Assembly (NCBI GenBank): GCA_964584315.1
Contig: CAZOZO010000024.1
Location: 1 to 46,382 of the forward strand
Direction: 5' to 3'
Source of the DNA: CAXXOK01 sp964584315
Lineage (GTDB): Bacteria; Bacillota; Clostridia; Christensenellales; Aristaeellaceae
DNA: 46,382 nt
In this document: positions 1 through 7,811 of the stretch, one piece after another
Layout: each line of letters opens with the position of its first letter
Position numbering within the stretch: position 1 is the stretch's first letter
Notes under the pieces: generated by a model
The model's database searches: none
Told to the model about the DNA's origin: nothing
What the model saw: the letters and a program-made list of their open reading frames with translations, nothing else
Position numbers and translations under genes: made by a program

Positions 1-2
1 TG

Positions 3-545
<543 letters not shown>

Positions 546-561
546 AGGGAGCGGTAATGTC

Positions 562-2064
562 ATGGCACAGTTGAAAATTTTCGATACCACCCTGCGCGAC
601 GGCGAGCAGGCACCCGGTTGCAGCATGGACCTCGCGGAGAAGATCGAGATCGCGCAGGCGCTGGAGCGCATGAAGGTGGATGTGATTGAGGCGGGCTTTG
701 CCATCGCCAGCCAGGGCGATTTCGTATCGGTGCAGACTATCGCAAAGACGCTGAAAAACTGCACGGTGGCGAGCCTCTCCCGCGCGACAAAGAAGGACAT
801 CGACACCGCCTGGGATGCGGTCAAGGACGCTAAAAGCCCGCTGATCCATACGTTTCTGGCGACGTCGCCCACCCATATGCAATATAAGCTCAAGATGAGC
901 GAGCAGGAAGTGCTGGACGCCATTGCGCAGATGGTGGCCTATGCCCGCAACCTCGCCCCGCAGGTGGAGTTTTCCGCCGAGGACGCGATGCGCAGCGACC
1001 CCAAATTCCTCGCGCGCGCGGTGGATACGGCCATCCGCGCGGGCGCGCAGGTTATCAACATCCCGGACACGGTCGGCTATGCCACCCCCGCCGAGATGGC
1101 GCAGATGATCGGCTACCTCAGGCAGAACGTGGAGAAGATTGACACGGTGAGCCTGTCCGTGCACTGCCATAACGACCTGGGCCTCGCGGTAGCCAACTCG
1201 CTGGCGGCGGTGATGGCGGGGGCCACGCAGGTGGAGGGAACGATCAACGGCATCGGCGAGCGCGCAGGCAACGCGGCGCTGGAAGAAATCGTGATGGCAA
1301 TGCATACCCGGCCCGACCTGTACCCCGTGCAGTGCAATGTGGACACCACGCGTATCTCGCCCACCAGCAGGCTGGTGTTCAGCGTGCTGGGCGTGAACGC
1401 GCCCATCAACAAGGCGGTGGTGGGGCAGAACGCCTTCGCGCACGAGGCGGGCATCCACCAGCACGGCGTGATGGCCAACCGCGCCACGTATGAGATCATG
1501 ACCCCGGAGAGCATCGGCCTGCTCCAAAACAAGATGGTGCTGGGCAAGCACAGCGGCCGCCACGCGGTGGAGGAGCGGCTCTCCGCGCTGGGCTACACGC
1601 TGGAGAAGGAAGAGCTGGACAAACTGTTTGAGCAGTTCAAGGCGTTGTGCGACCGCAAAAAGACCATCAGCGACCACGACTTGGAGGCGCTGGCGGTGCA
1701 TCGGCTGAGCGACGTGAGCCGCACCACGGGCTACAAGCTGGAACGGTTTACCGTGAACAGCGGCAACTACGTGACCAGCAACGCCGTGGTAAGCGTGCTG
1801 CACGACGGGGAGCGGTTTGAGGAAGTGGCGCTGGGCGACGGCCCCATCGACGCGGCCTTCAACGCTGTGGACAAGCTGATACCGGCGGAGGCGCACAGTT
1901 TGGAGGATTACTCGATCCAGACCATTTCCGAGGGCAAGGACGCGCAGGGCGAAGCGATGGTCAAGATACGGTGCGGCGACAGGGTCGTGACCGGGCGCGG
2001 CCTGAGCACGGACGTGATGGAAGCGAGTATACTGGCGTATATCAACGGCATGAACAAGCTGTAA
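562..2064 (+). CDS. leuA: 2-isopropylmalate synthase
   Basis: This 500-residue enzyme condenses acetyl-CoA with 2-ketoisovalerate, the first committed step of leucine synthesis. The N-terminal TIM barrel carries the family signature DTTLRDGEQ (R12, D13), the metal-binding H201-C-H203 in VHCHNDLG and N237 in GERAGNAALEE. The C-terminal roughly 120 residues form the regulatory LeuA dimer domain, seen in features such as GDGPIDAAFNAVDKL and RGLSTDVMEASILAYI, so leucine feedback inhibition is likely. The ATG at 562 follows an AAGGGAG ribosome site at about 545-551. It is 16 bases behind ilvD. More than 500 bases of repeat DNA separate it from cimA, which is odd inside a cluster otherwise packed with overlaps. 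Length and motifs are typical. Confidence 0.96.
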   Translation: MAQLKIFDTTLRDGEQAPGCSMDLAEKIEIAQALERMKVDVIEAGFAIASQGDFVSVQTIAKTLKNCTVASLSRATKKDIDTAWDAVKDAKSPLIHTFLATSPTHMQYKLKMSEQEVLDAIAQMVAYARNLAPQVEFSAEDAMRSDPKFLARAVDTAIRAGAQVINIPDTVGYATPAEMAQMIGYLRQNVEKIDTVSLSVHCHNDLGLAVANSLAAVMAGATQVEGTINGIGERAGNAALEEIVMAMHTRPDLYPVQCNVDTTRISPTSRLVFSVLGVNAPINKAVVGQNAFAHEAGIHQHGVMANRATYEIMTPESIGLLQNKMVLGKHSGRHAVEERLSALGYTLEKEELDKLFEQFKALCDRKKTISDHDLEALAVHRLSDVSRTTGYKLERFTVNSGNYVTSNAVVSVLHDGERFEEVALGDGPIDAAFNAVDKLIPAEAHSLEDYSIQTISEGKDAQGEAMVKIRCGDRVVTGRGLSTDVMEASILAYINGMNKL

Positions 2065-2087
2065 CGGCAAGGCAGAAAAGTGGGATT

Positions 2088-2290
2088 CCAAAGGGATGAA
2101 ATCCCTTTGGCAGGGTCTGGGGCGGCGCCCCAGCGTACCCATGGGCGAAGCCTAAAGCCTGCCAAAGAGCGCGAACAGCCGCGAAGCGGCGCTTTCGCGC
2201 CATTGGGTGAGGGCGGTTGCCTGACATGGACTTGACTGCCCGTAAAGGCAGCATGGGGATGGGGGACTTTGTCCCCCTCCCCGCCACCCC
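2088..2290 (+). repeat. Composite hairpin repeat block, first part
   Basis: Tandem hairpins. CCAAAGGGAT and ATCCCTTTGG flank a GAA loop (2088-2110). CTGGGGC and GCCCCAG flank GGC (2117-2133). A GCGCGAA/TTCGCGC outer stem encloses GCCGC-GAA-GCGGC (2169-2200). GGGGGAC-TTT-GTCCCCC is at 2261-2277. The first hairpin has the same GGGAT-GAA-ATCCC core as the palindrome at 26639-26653. The last is the same type as those at 30839-30857 and 42525-42553. Function is unknown. Confidence 0.7.
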
Positions 2291-2329
2291 CTTTGAGCTG
2301 CTTGGCTTATGAACCCAAACTTCTGTTGT

Positions 2330-2445
2330 TACCCGTTCGCATGGCAGCGCGCGGCGCTGCTCGCTCGCTGGACAAGGATGGCGCTGCGGCGCAGGCGTGG
2401 GGCTTTGCCCCACACCCCATAAGGGGTTTCACCCATTAACCCTGA
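2330..2445 (-). repeat. Hairpin repeat module adjoining the core repeat
   Basis: On the minus strand this reads as the same module order seen after the core repeat at 16340-16450: a GCCCC-type hairpin (2397-2413, GTGGGGC/GCCCCAC), then CCGCAGCG, then an AGCGC-type hairpin (2344-2360, GCAGCGC/GCGCTGC). The stem sequences differ from the other copies, but the pairing is kept. Confidence 0.65.
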
Positions 2446-2452
2446 CAAGGGG

Positions 2453-2587
2453 CATTCTCCGGTCGGTTTGATCGTCGCACACGGCACTACCGTGCCCTGT
2501 GCTCGTCAAACCTCACACCTACGGGTCGCTCGCCGCTACGCGGCGTTGCCCACTGGGCAAACGCTTCCCTCCGGTGCCCTTGACCCG
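2453..2587 (-). repeat. Core structured repeat, copy 1
   Basis: About 135 bases, roughly 90% identical by eye to 16209-16340 on the other strand and clearly related to 30862-30985. Read on the minus strand it has a GCGTT-GCCC/GGGC-AACGC hairpin, a GCCGC/GCGGC hairpin, and a hairpin at 2477-2502 (11-bp stem with one mismatch, loop GGTA). The last is enclosed by the outer stem GGTTTGA/TCAAACC (2465-2471 with 2506-2512). It lies antisense to the surrounding leu genes. Confidence 0.8.
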
Positions 2588-2626
2588 TTTCCGTTTACCT
2601 TTCCCACTCTACCCATGAGGTGAAGC

Positions 2627-4198
2627 ATGACCACCATCGAAATCTTCGACAGCACCCTACGCGACGGCGCACAGGGCGAGGGCATCTCCTTCTCCGTCAG
2701 CGACAAGCTGGCCATCGTTCAGGCCCTCGACGCCTTTGGGGTCGATTATATCGAGGCCGGCAACCCCGGCTCCAACCCCAAGGATATCGAGTTTTTCCAG
2801 CGCGCCGCGGGCCTTGCCCTGCAAAACGCCCGCCTGTGCGCGTTCGGCAGCACCTGCCGCAAGGGCTCCGCCCCCGAGGATGATGCGAACGTGCTCTCCC
2901 TCCTGAGCGCAAACACCCCCGCCGTTGCCATCTTTGGCAAAACGTGGGATCTGCACGTCACCAAAGTCCTCGGCACCACCCTGCCGGAGAACCTGCGCCT
3001 CGTATCCGATACCGTCCGCTTTTTCAAGGTGCACGGCAAGGAAGTGATCTTTGATGCGGAGCACTTCTTCGACGGATACCTGAACAACCCGGCCTACGCC
3101 ATGCAGGTGCTGGCCGCCGCCGCGGATGTTGGCGCGGATGTGCTGTGCCTGTGCGACACCAACGGCGGCACCCTGCCGGACGATATCCGCCGCATCGTGG
3201 AAACCGTGTGCGCTGCGTACCCCGCCGCGCGCGTGGGCATCCACTGCCACAACGACACCGGCTGCGCGGTGGCATCGTCCCTGCTGGCGGTGCGCGCGGG
3301 CGCGACGCATGTGCAGGGCACCTTCACCGGCATTGGCGAGCGTTGCGGCAATGCGGATCTGAGCATCACCATCCCCAACATCCGCCTGAAGCTGGGCCTC
3401 GCCTGCAAGGGCGACCTGCAAACCCTCAAGCATACCGCCGCCAAACTGACCGAGCTGAGCAACATGACGCTGCCCAGCGGCAAGCCCTACGTGGGCGCCA
3501 GCGCCTTTGCCCACAAGGGCGGCATGCACATCGACGGCGTCAGCAAGCTGAGCCGCTCCTTTGAGCATGTGCCGCCGGAATCGGTGGGCAATGAACGGCG
3601 CTTTTTGATGAGCGAGGTATCCGGCCGCACCACGGTGCTGGCCAAGCTTTCCACCGTCGCGCCGGAGCTGACCAAGGACAGCCCCGAGGTAAAGCAGATC
3701 GTAGACACGCTCAAGGCACTGGAGCACGACGGCTTCCAGTTCGAGGCGGCGGACGCGAGCTTCGAGCTGATGGTGCTCAAAGCCCTCGGGCGCTTCGCCC
3801 CCCACTTTTCCCTGAGCATGTACCGCATCAGCGGCGAGTATCCCTGCCCGGACGGCGACCAGAGCGCCAGCGCGATGCTCTCCATTCAGGTGGACGGTAC
3901 ATCCGAAACGACTGCCGCCATGGGCAACGGCCCCGTGCACGCGCTGGATACCGCGCTGCGCAAAGCCCTGAGCGTGTTTTACCCCAGCGTGGCACGCGTG
4001 CGCCTGACCGATTACAAGGTGCGCGTGCTGACCGGCTACGAGGCCACTGCCTCCACCGTGCGCGTGCTGATCGAGAGCAGCGACGGCGACACCAGCTGGA
4101 CCACCGTGGGCGTATCCACCGACATCATCGCCGCCAGCTGGCAGGCGCTGACCGATTCCATCGAGTACATACTGCACAAAAAGGAGGCGCACACCTGA
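2627..4198 (+). CDS. cimA: Citramalate synthase (CimA type)
   Basis: This enzyme condenses pyruvate with acetyl-CoA to (R)-citramalate. That opens the threonine-independent route to 2-ketobutyrate and isoleucine. The 523-residue protein is a paralogue of LeuA with R12-D13 in DSTLRDGAQGEGISFS and metal-binding H206-C-H208 in GIHCHNDTG. The sequence GNPGSNPKD near residue 45 and its overall length match the CimA subfamily rather than LeuA or NifV. A C-terminal regulatory domain (about residues 400-520) suggests isoleucine feedback. The ATG at 2627 has a GAGGTGAAG ribosome site. The stop overlaps the leuC start by one base (TGATG), so translation is coupled. The next steps, isomerisation and oxidative decarboxylation of citramalate, can be done by LeuCD and LeuB encoded directly downstream. 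Confidence 0.92.
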   Translation: MTTIEIFDSTLRDGAQGEGISFSVSDKLAIVQALDAFGVDYIEAGNPGSNPKDIEFFQRAAGLALQNARLCAFGSTCRKGSAPEDDANVLSLLSANTPAVAIFGKTWDLHVTKVLGTTLPENLRLVSDTVRFFKVHGKEVIFDAEHFFDGYLNNPAYAMQVLAAAADVGADVLCLCDTNGGTLPDDIRRIVETVCAAYPAARVGIHCHNDTGCAVASSLLAVRAGATHVQGTFTGIGERCGNADLSITIPNIRLKLGLACKGDLQTLKHTAAKLTELSNMTLPSGKPYVGASAFAHKGGMHIDGVSKLSRSFEHVPPESVGNERRFLMSEVSGRTTVLAKLSTVAPELTKDSPEVKQIVDTLKALEHDGFQFEAADASFELMVLKALGRFAPHFSLSMYRISGEYPCPDGDQSASAMLSIQVDGTSETTAAMGNGPVHALDTALRKALSVFYPSVARVRLTDYKVRVLTGYEATASTVRVLIESSDGDTSWTTVGVSTDIIAASWQALTDSIEYILHKKEAHT

Positions 4199-5457
4199 TG
4201 GCCATGACCATGACCCAAAAGATACTGGCCACCCACTGCGGCAAAACGAGCCTTGCCGCCGGAGACATGATCCTTGCGGATACCGACCTGGTGCTGGGCA
4301 ACGACATCACCGCTCCCGTCGCCATCAACGAGTTTCAAAAGGCCGGATGCGACTGTGTGTTCGACTGCGATCGCATTGCGCTGGTGATGGATCACTTCAC
4401 CCCCAACAAGGATATCAAGGCCGCCGAGCAGACCAAAAAGGTGCGCGAGTTTGCAAACGCCAAGGGCATCCCCAACTTTTTCGACGTGGGCGAGATGGGC
4501 GTGGAGCACGCCCTGCTGCCGGAGCGCGGCATGGTGACCGCGGGCGATCTGGTGATCGGCGCGGACAGCCACACCTGCACCTATGGCGCGTTGGGCGCGT
4601 TCTCCAGCGGCGTGGGCAGCACGGACATGGCGGCCGCCATGGCCTACGGAAAGGTATGGCTGCGCGTGCCCGCGGCCATCAAGGTAGTGCTCACCGGCAA
4701 GCTGAAGCCCTATGTATCCGGCAAGGACGTGATTTTGCACCTGATCCGGCTGATTGGCGTGGACGGGGCGCTGTATGAGTCGCTGGAGTTTACGGGCGAG
4801 GGCGTGGATGCCCTTTCGATGGACGACCGCCTTTGCATCTGCAACATGGCCATTGAGGCGGGCGCGAAAAACGGCATCTTCCCCGTGGACGAGCAGACCC
4901 TCGCCTTTTTGCAGGCTGCGGGCGCGAAAACACCCAAGGTGTATACGGCGGACCCGGACGCGGAATATAGCCGCGTGATCGAGATCGACCTGGACACCCT
5001 CACGTCGGTCGTGGCCTTCCCGCACCTGCCGGAAAACGGCAAGACGTTTGACGAAATCGGCGATATCAAGATCGATCAGGTGGTGGTGGGCTCGTGCACG
5101 AACGGGCGCATCAGCGACCTGCGCGAGGCGGCGGCTATCCTCAAGGGCCGCAAGGTGGCCAAGGGCGTGCGCGCCCTGATCATCCCCGCCACACAGAAGA
5201 TTTGGATGCAGGCGGTCAAGGAAGGGCTCATGGAGATTTTTGTGGACGCGGGCTGCGCGGTATCCACGCCCACCTGCGGGCCGTGCCTTGGCGGGCATAT
5301 GGGCATTTTGGCGAAGGGCGAGCGTTGCGTGGCGACCACCAACCGCAACTTTGTAGGCCGCATGGGCGACCCGCAGAGCGAGGTATATCTCGCCAGCCCA
5401 GCGGTGGCGGCTGCTTCGGCGGTGCTGGGCAAGATCGCCAGCCCCGCGATGCTGTAG
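4198..5457 (+). CDS. leuC: 3-isopropylmalate/(R)-2-methylmalate dehydratase, large subunit
   Basis: The large subunit of the aconitase-family isomerase that converts 2-isopropylmalate to 3-isopropylmalate. With CimA upstream it may also convert citramalate to erythro-3-methylmalate. The 419-residue length is that of the short bacterial/archaeal LeuC2 (HacA-like) class, not the roughly 465-residue E. coli form. The three [4Fe-4S] ligands are visible: C300 in VVGSCTNGR, and C360 and C363 in CGPCLGG. The ATG at 4198 overlaps the cimA stop and follows AAGGAGG at 4181-4187. A second in-frame ATG at 4204 is possible but less well placed. It acts as a heterodimer with LeuD in the cytoplasm. All expected motifs are present. 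Confidence 0.95.
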   Translation: MAMTMTQKILATHCGKTSLAAGDMILADTDLVLGNDITAPVAINEFQKAGCDCVFDCDRIALVMDHFTPNKDIKAAEQTKKVREFANAKGIPNFFDVGEMGVEHALLPERGMVTAGDLVIGADSHTCTYGALGAFSSGVGSTDMAAAMAYGKVWLRVPAAIKVVLTGKLKPYVSGKDVILHLIRLIGVDGALYESLEFTGEGVDALSMDDRLCICNMAIEAGAKNGIFPVDEQTLAFLQAAGAKTPKVYTADPDAEYSRVIEIDLDTLTSVVAFPHLPENGKTFDEIGDIKIDQVVVGSCTNGRISDLREAAAILKGRKVAKGVRALIIPATQKIWMQAVKEGLMEIFVDAGCAVSTPTCGPCLGGHMGILAKGERCVATTNRNFVGRMGDPQSEVYLASPAVAAASAVLGKIASPAML

Positions 5458-5509
5458 GCTGTCCATACCGAACACCCCTCCACTTCCCACCATGGAAAGG
5501 AGCATCCCT

Positions 5510-5995
5510 ATGAACCTGAACGGAAACGCCCTGTGCTATGGCGATAATGTCGATACGGATGTCATCATCCCCGCGCGGTACTTAAACACCGCCGACCCCA
5601 AGGAGCTTGCCGTCCACTGCATGGAGGACATCGACCCCGATTTTTTGACCAAGGTTAAGCCCGGCGATATCATGGTCGCGGGCAGGAACTTCGGCTGCGG
5701 CTCCTCGCGCGAGCACGCACCGCTCGCCATCAAGACCGCGGGCATCAGCTGCGTGGTCGCGAAGAGCTTTGCGCGCATCTTCTACCGCAACGCCATCAAC
5801 ATCGGCCTGCCCATCATCGTGTGCGACGGTGCGTTTTCAAACGGCGATAGCCTGACCGTCGATTTGACAGTCGGCACCCTCGAAAACAAGACTACCGGTA
5901 AGCGGTATACTTTCCCGCCGTTTCCGCCGTTCCTGCAAAAGATCATCGAGGCGGGCGGGCTGATGAACGCCATGGCCGAGGGGGATATCGCATGA
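5510..5995 (+). CDS. leuD: 3-isopropylmalate dehydratase, small subunit
   Basis: The small swivelling-domain subunit that pairs with LeuC. At 161 residues it belongs to the short LeuD class that accompanies short LeuC proteins. Recognisable segments are DNVDTDVIIPARYLN near the N-terminus, GRNFGCGSSREHAP (the flexible substrate loop region) and AKSFARIFYRNAINIGLP. The start is set at ATG 5510 because GGAAAGGAG at 5494-5502 sits 7 bases ahead. An in-frame ATG at 5492 lies inside that ribosome site and is unlikely. The 3' end overlaps leuB by four bases (ATGA), a sign of translational coupling in the leuCDB unit. Confidence 0.95.
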   Translation: MNLNGNALCYGDNVDTDVIIPARYLNTADPKELAVHCMEDIDPDFLTKVKPGDIMVAGRNFGCGSSREHAPLAIKTAGISCVVAKSFARIFYRNAINIGLPIIVCDGAFSNGDSLTVDLTVGTLENKTTGKRYTFPPFPPFLQKIIEAGGLMNAMAEGDIA

Positions 5996-7062
5996 GCAGC
6001 TACCGCATCGTACTGGTGCCAGGCGACGGCATCGGGCCGGAGATCGTGGGCGGCGCATTGCAGGTGCTGAAGGCCGTGGGCGCGAAATACGGGCACGACT
6101 TCCACTTTGACACGGTGCTGGCTGGCGGCTGCGCCATTGACGCCTATGGCGTGCCCCTGCCGGAGGAGAGCCTGAAAGCCTGCCTCGCGAGCGACAGCGT
6201 GCTGCTGGGCGCGGTGGGCGGCCCCAAGTGGGATACGCTGCCCGGGCACCTGAGGCCGGAGCGGGCGCTGCTGGGCATCCGCAAGGAGCTGGGCCTGTAC
6301 GCCAACCTGCGCCCCGCAAAGCTGCAGCCTGAGCTGGCCGCAGCCTCGCCCCTGCGCGCGGATATCGCCGCCAGAGGCGTGGATCTGCTGATCGTGCGCG
6401 AACTCACGGGCGGCATGTACTTCGGCCCCCGCGGGCGCGGCATGGACGACATGGGCGAGAACGCCTACGATACCGAAATCTACAGCGTGGGCGAGATCGA
6501 GCGCATCGGCAGGGTGGCGTTCGACACGGCGCTGAAGCGCGGCAAAAAGGTGTGCAGCGTGGATAAAGCCAACGTGCTGGAGAGTAGCCGACTGTGGCGC
6601 GAGACCATGCACCGCCTGGCCGAGCAGTATCCCGATGTGGCCTACAGCGACATGCTGGTGGATAACGCCGCCATGCAGCTGATCCAGAACCCCGCGCAGT
6701 TTGACGTGGTGGTGACCAGCAACCTCTTTGGCGATATCCTGTCGGACGAGGCTTCGCAGCTGACCGGCTCCATCGGCCTTCTGGCCTCCGCGTCGCTGGG
6801 CGAGGGCAAGCGCGGCATGTACGAGCCTATCCACGGCTCCGCGCCGGACATTGCGGGGCAGGGCATCGCCAACCCCATCGCCACCATCCTCTCTGCGGCC
6901 ATGATGCTGAACCTCTCCTTTGGCTTGCAGGAAGAAGCCAAGGCGGTGGATGCGGCGGTGGAAAAAGTGCTGGCCAGCGGCGCGCGCACGCGCGATATCG
7001 CGGCGGGCGGCGCCTACATCGGCGGCATGGAGATGACCGCGAAAATCATCGCGGCGCTGTAA
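5992..7062 (+). CDS. leuB: 3-isopropylmalate dehydrogenase
   Basis: NAD-dependent oxidative decarboxylation of 3-isopropylmalate to 2-ketoisocaproate. Beside cimA it probably also handles 3-methylmalate to give 2-ketobutyrate. The protein has 356 residues, normal for the family. Signature segments in order are VPGDGIGPEI at the N-terminus, LLGIRKELGLYANLRP, the substrate-binding VRELTGGMYFGPRG, DMLVDNAAMQLI, NLFGDILSDEAS and the NAD-site GSAPDIAGQGIANP. It starts inside the leuD stop (ATGA overlap). It is the last gene of the cluster; a strong hairpin with a T-rich 3' flank follows at 7124-7152. Confidence 0.96.
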   Translation: MSSYRIVLVPGDGIGPEIVGGALQVLKAVGAKYGHDFHFDTVLAGGCAIDAYGVPLPEESLKACLASDSVLLGAVGGPKWDTLPGHLRPERALLGIRKELGLYANLRPAKLQPELAAASPLRADIAARGVDLLIVRELTGGMYFGPRGRGMDDMGENAYDTEIYSVGEIERIGRVAFDTALKRGKKVCSVDKANVLESSRLWRETMHRLAEQYPDVAYSDMLVDNAAMQLIQNPAQFDVVVTSNLFGDILSDEASQLTGSIGLLASASLGEGKRGMYEPIHGSAPDIAGQGIANPIATILSAAMMLNLSFGLQEEAKAVDAAVEKVLASGARTRDIAAGGAYIGGMEMTAKIIAAL

Positions 7063-7123
7063 GGCGGCGCTGATCAGGCGGCCGGCTGCATCGGCGGGCG
7101 AGCCGCTACGAAGTCCATAGACA

Positions 7124-7152
7124 AAAACCGGCGGATGTTCTCCGCCGGTTTT
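7124..7152. terminator. Bidirectional terminator between leuB and the DUF6440-like gene
   Basis: A perfect 12-bp stem, AAAACCGGCGGA with TCCGCCGGTTTT, around the loop TGTTC. A-rich and T-rich ends make it work in both directions. It sits between the convergent leuB (+) and the small minus-strand gene at 7178-7384. Confidence 0.88.
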
Positions 7153-7177
7153 CGTATGCGCATCGCGCGCGGCGGGC

Positions 7178-7384
7178 TTACCGACCGCCGCCGTATCGCA
7201 GGTAATCGTCGCTCACCACGGGCTTGCCGTCCTTGTCCAGCAGCGGAGTCATGCCGCCCGCGTATCCGCTCTGGTGGAACAGGTAGTGAACGCCCGTCGC
7301 CTTGTCCACCCATATCTCCATGGTCGTGACGGCGCCCTGCTGAAAGATGCGCTCGAAACGCTTGCCATCGTCATTGCCCCACAT
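7178..7384 (-). CDS. Small DUF6440-like protein
   Basis: A 68-residue protein with no signal peptide or membrane segment. It contains KRFERIFQQG near the N-terminus, then TGVHYLFHQSGYAGGMTPLL and DKDGKPVV, which I recognise as the pattern of the small DUF6440 family found in many Clostridia. The biochemical role is unknown. The start is the ATG at 7384 (MWGNDDGKRF), preceded on the minus strand by AGGAGGG 7-8 bases away. An upstream in-frame ATG at 7438 would place the ribosome site inside the coding region and lies at the probable -10. It appears to be a single-gene unit with its own promoter and a shared terminator. Confidence 0.75.
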   Translation of the reverse strand: MWGNDDGKRFERIFQQGAVTTMEIWVDKATGVHYLFHQSGYAGGMTPLLDKDGKPVVSDDYLRYGGGR

Positions 7385-7733
7385 GATGTTTCCCTCCTGT
7401 GCCCTTTCGTGCGGTTCGTAACACACGCAGCATACCATGGCGCGCGGGCAAGGGCAAGCGGAAGCGGCCTATCGCCGCGCGGCGTGTGCCGAGGCATACG
7501 TTTTGCACGCCGAACGGTACAGGGCGTCCAAATACACGTATCCTCACGGAGCGAGGTGCGAGTCTGTCTGTCCGACGCCTGAACGGAAGCCTTTCAGCTG
7601 AGCGCCCGTGCGCATCCGTGGCTGCGTGGGGCTGCCTGCGCGGTGCGCTGCCCGGCCAAGCCTGAGCGACGCCTTGAAACACAAGGATTTGCGGCGTGCG
7701 CGAAAACATTTCACTTTCGGTTGAAATTTATCC
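7385..7733. other. Intergenic stretch upstream of the first LacI gene
   Basis: About 350 bases. The left end holds the minus-strand promoter of the DUF6440-like gene, and the right end leads into the lacI promoter. In between I see no gene, repeat module or clear RNA fold. Confidence 0.6.
7429..7457 (-). promoter_or_regulatory. Promoter of the DUF6440-like gene
   Basis: On the minus strand, TTGCCC (7452-7457), a 17-bp spacer, and TATGCT (7429-7434) with an upstream TGG making it an extended -10. The ribosome site and the ATG at 7384 follow about 40 bases further on. Confidence 0.6.
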
Positions 7734-7762
7734 TTGACAACCCAAACCGCTTCGTGTATGAT
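7734..7762 (+). promoter_or_regulatory. Sigma-A promoter of the LacI-alpha-glucoside operon
   Basis: Consensus TTGACA at 7734-7739, a 17-bp spacer and TATGAT at 7757-7762. The predicted transcription start, near 7769, falls inside the palindrome at 7767-7786. This also rules out translation starts upstream of about 7770 for the LacI gene. Confidence 0.85.
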
Positions 7763-7766
7763 GTGG

Positions 7767-7786
7767 TTACTGAAACGGTTAAGTAA
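7767..7786 (+). promoter_or_regulatory. Probable LacI-family operator
   Basis: A 20-bp dyad, TTACTGAAACGGTTAAGTAA, with 16 of 20 positions symmetric around a central CG, as LacI/GalR proteins prefer. It covers the predicted transcription start just downstream of the -10, where a bound repressor would block initiation. Autoregulation by the LacI protein encoded next is the simplest reading. Confidence 0.72.
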
Positions 7787-7811
7787 ACATGCGGGAAATG
7801 GGGGCGGGGTC

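Larger units (their letters stand above)
2066..2626. other. Non-coding stretch between leuA and cimA filled with hairpin repeats
   Basis: About 560 bases without a convincing gene, made almost entirely of hairpin modules. In order these are a perfect 10-bp stem with GAA loop at 2088-2110, a 7-bp stem at 2117-2133, a nested stem at 2169-2200, a GGGGGAC/GTCCCCC hairpin at about 2261-2277, GCAGCGC/GCGCTGC at 2344-2360, GTGGGGC/GCCCCAC at 2397-2413, ACCCC/GGGGT at 2414-2427, and the large core repeat at 2453-2587. Related modules occur in five other gaps of the window. None of the hairpins ends in a proper T-tract, so a classical terminator is not evident. No promoter for cimA was found, so read-through from leuA is possible. 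Confidence 0.75.

Noticed and set aside
2088..2133. leuA terminator
   Set aside because: The hairpins are strong but lack any T-tract and belong to the repeat family, so I do not call them a terminator.
2460..2580. A reading frame that stays open through the core repeats, giving similar peptides with GRSPLRGVAHWANASL-like sequence in the three copies
   Set aside because: Comparing copies 1 and 2 codon by codon by eye, about 10 of 11 differences fall at first or second codon positions and only one at a third position. That is the opposite of protein constraint, while base pairing is preserved. There is also no start codon with a ribosome site.
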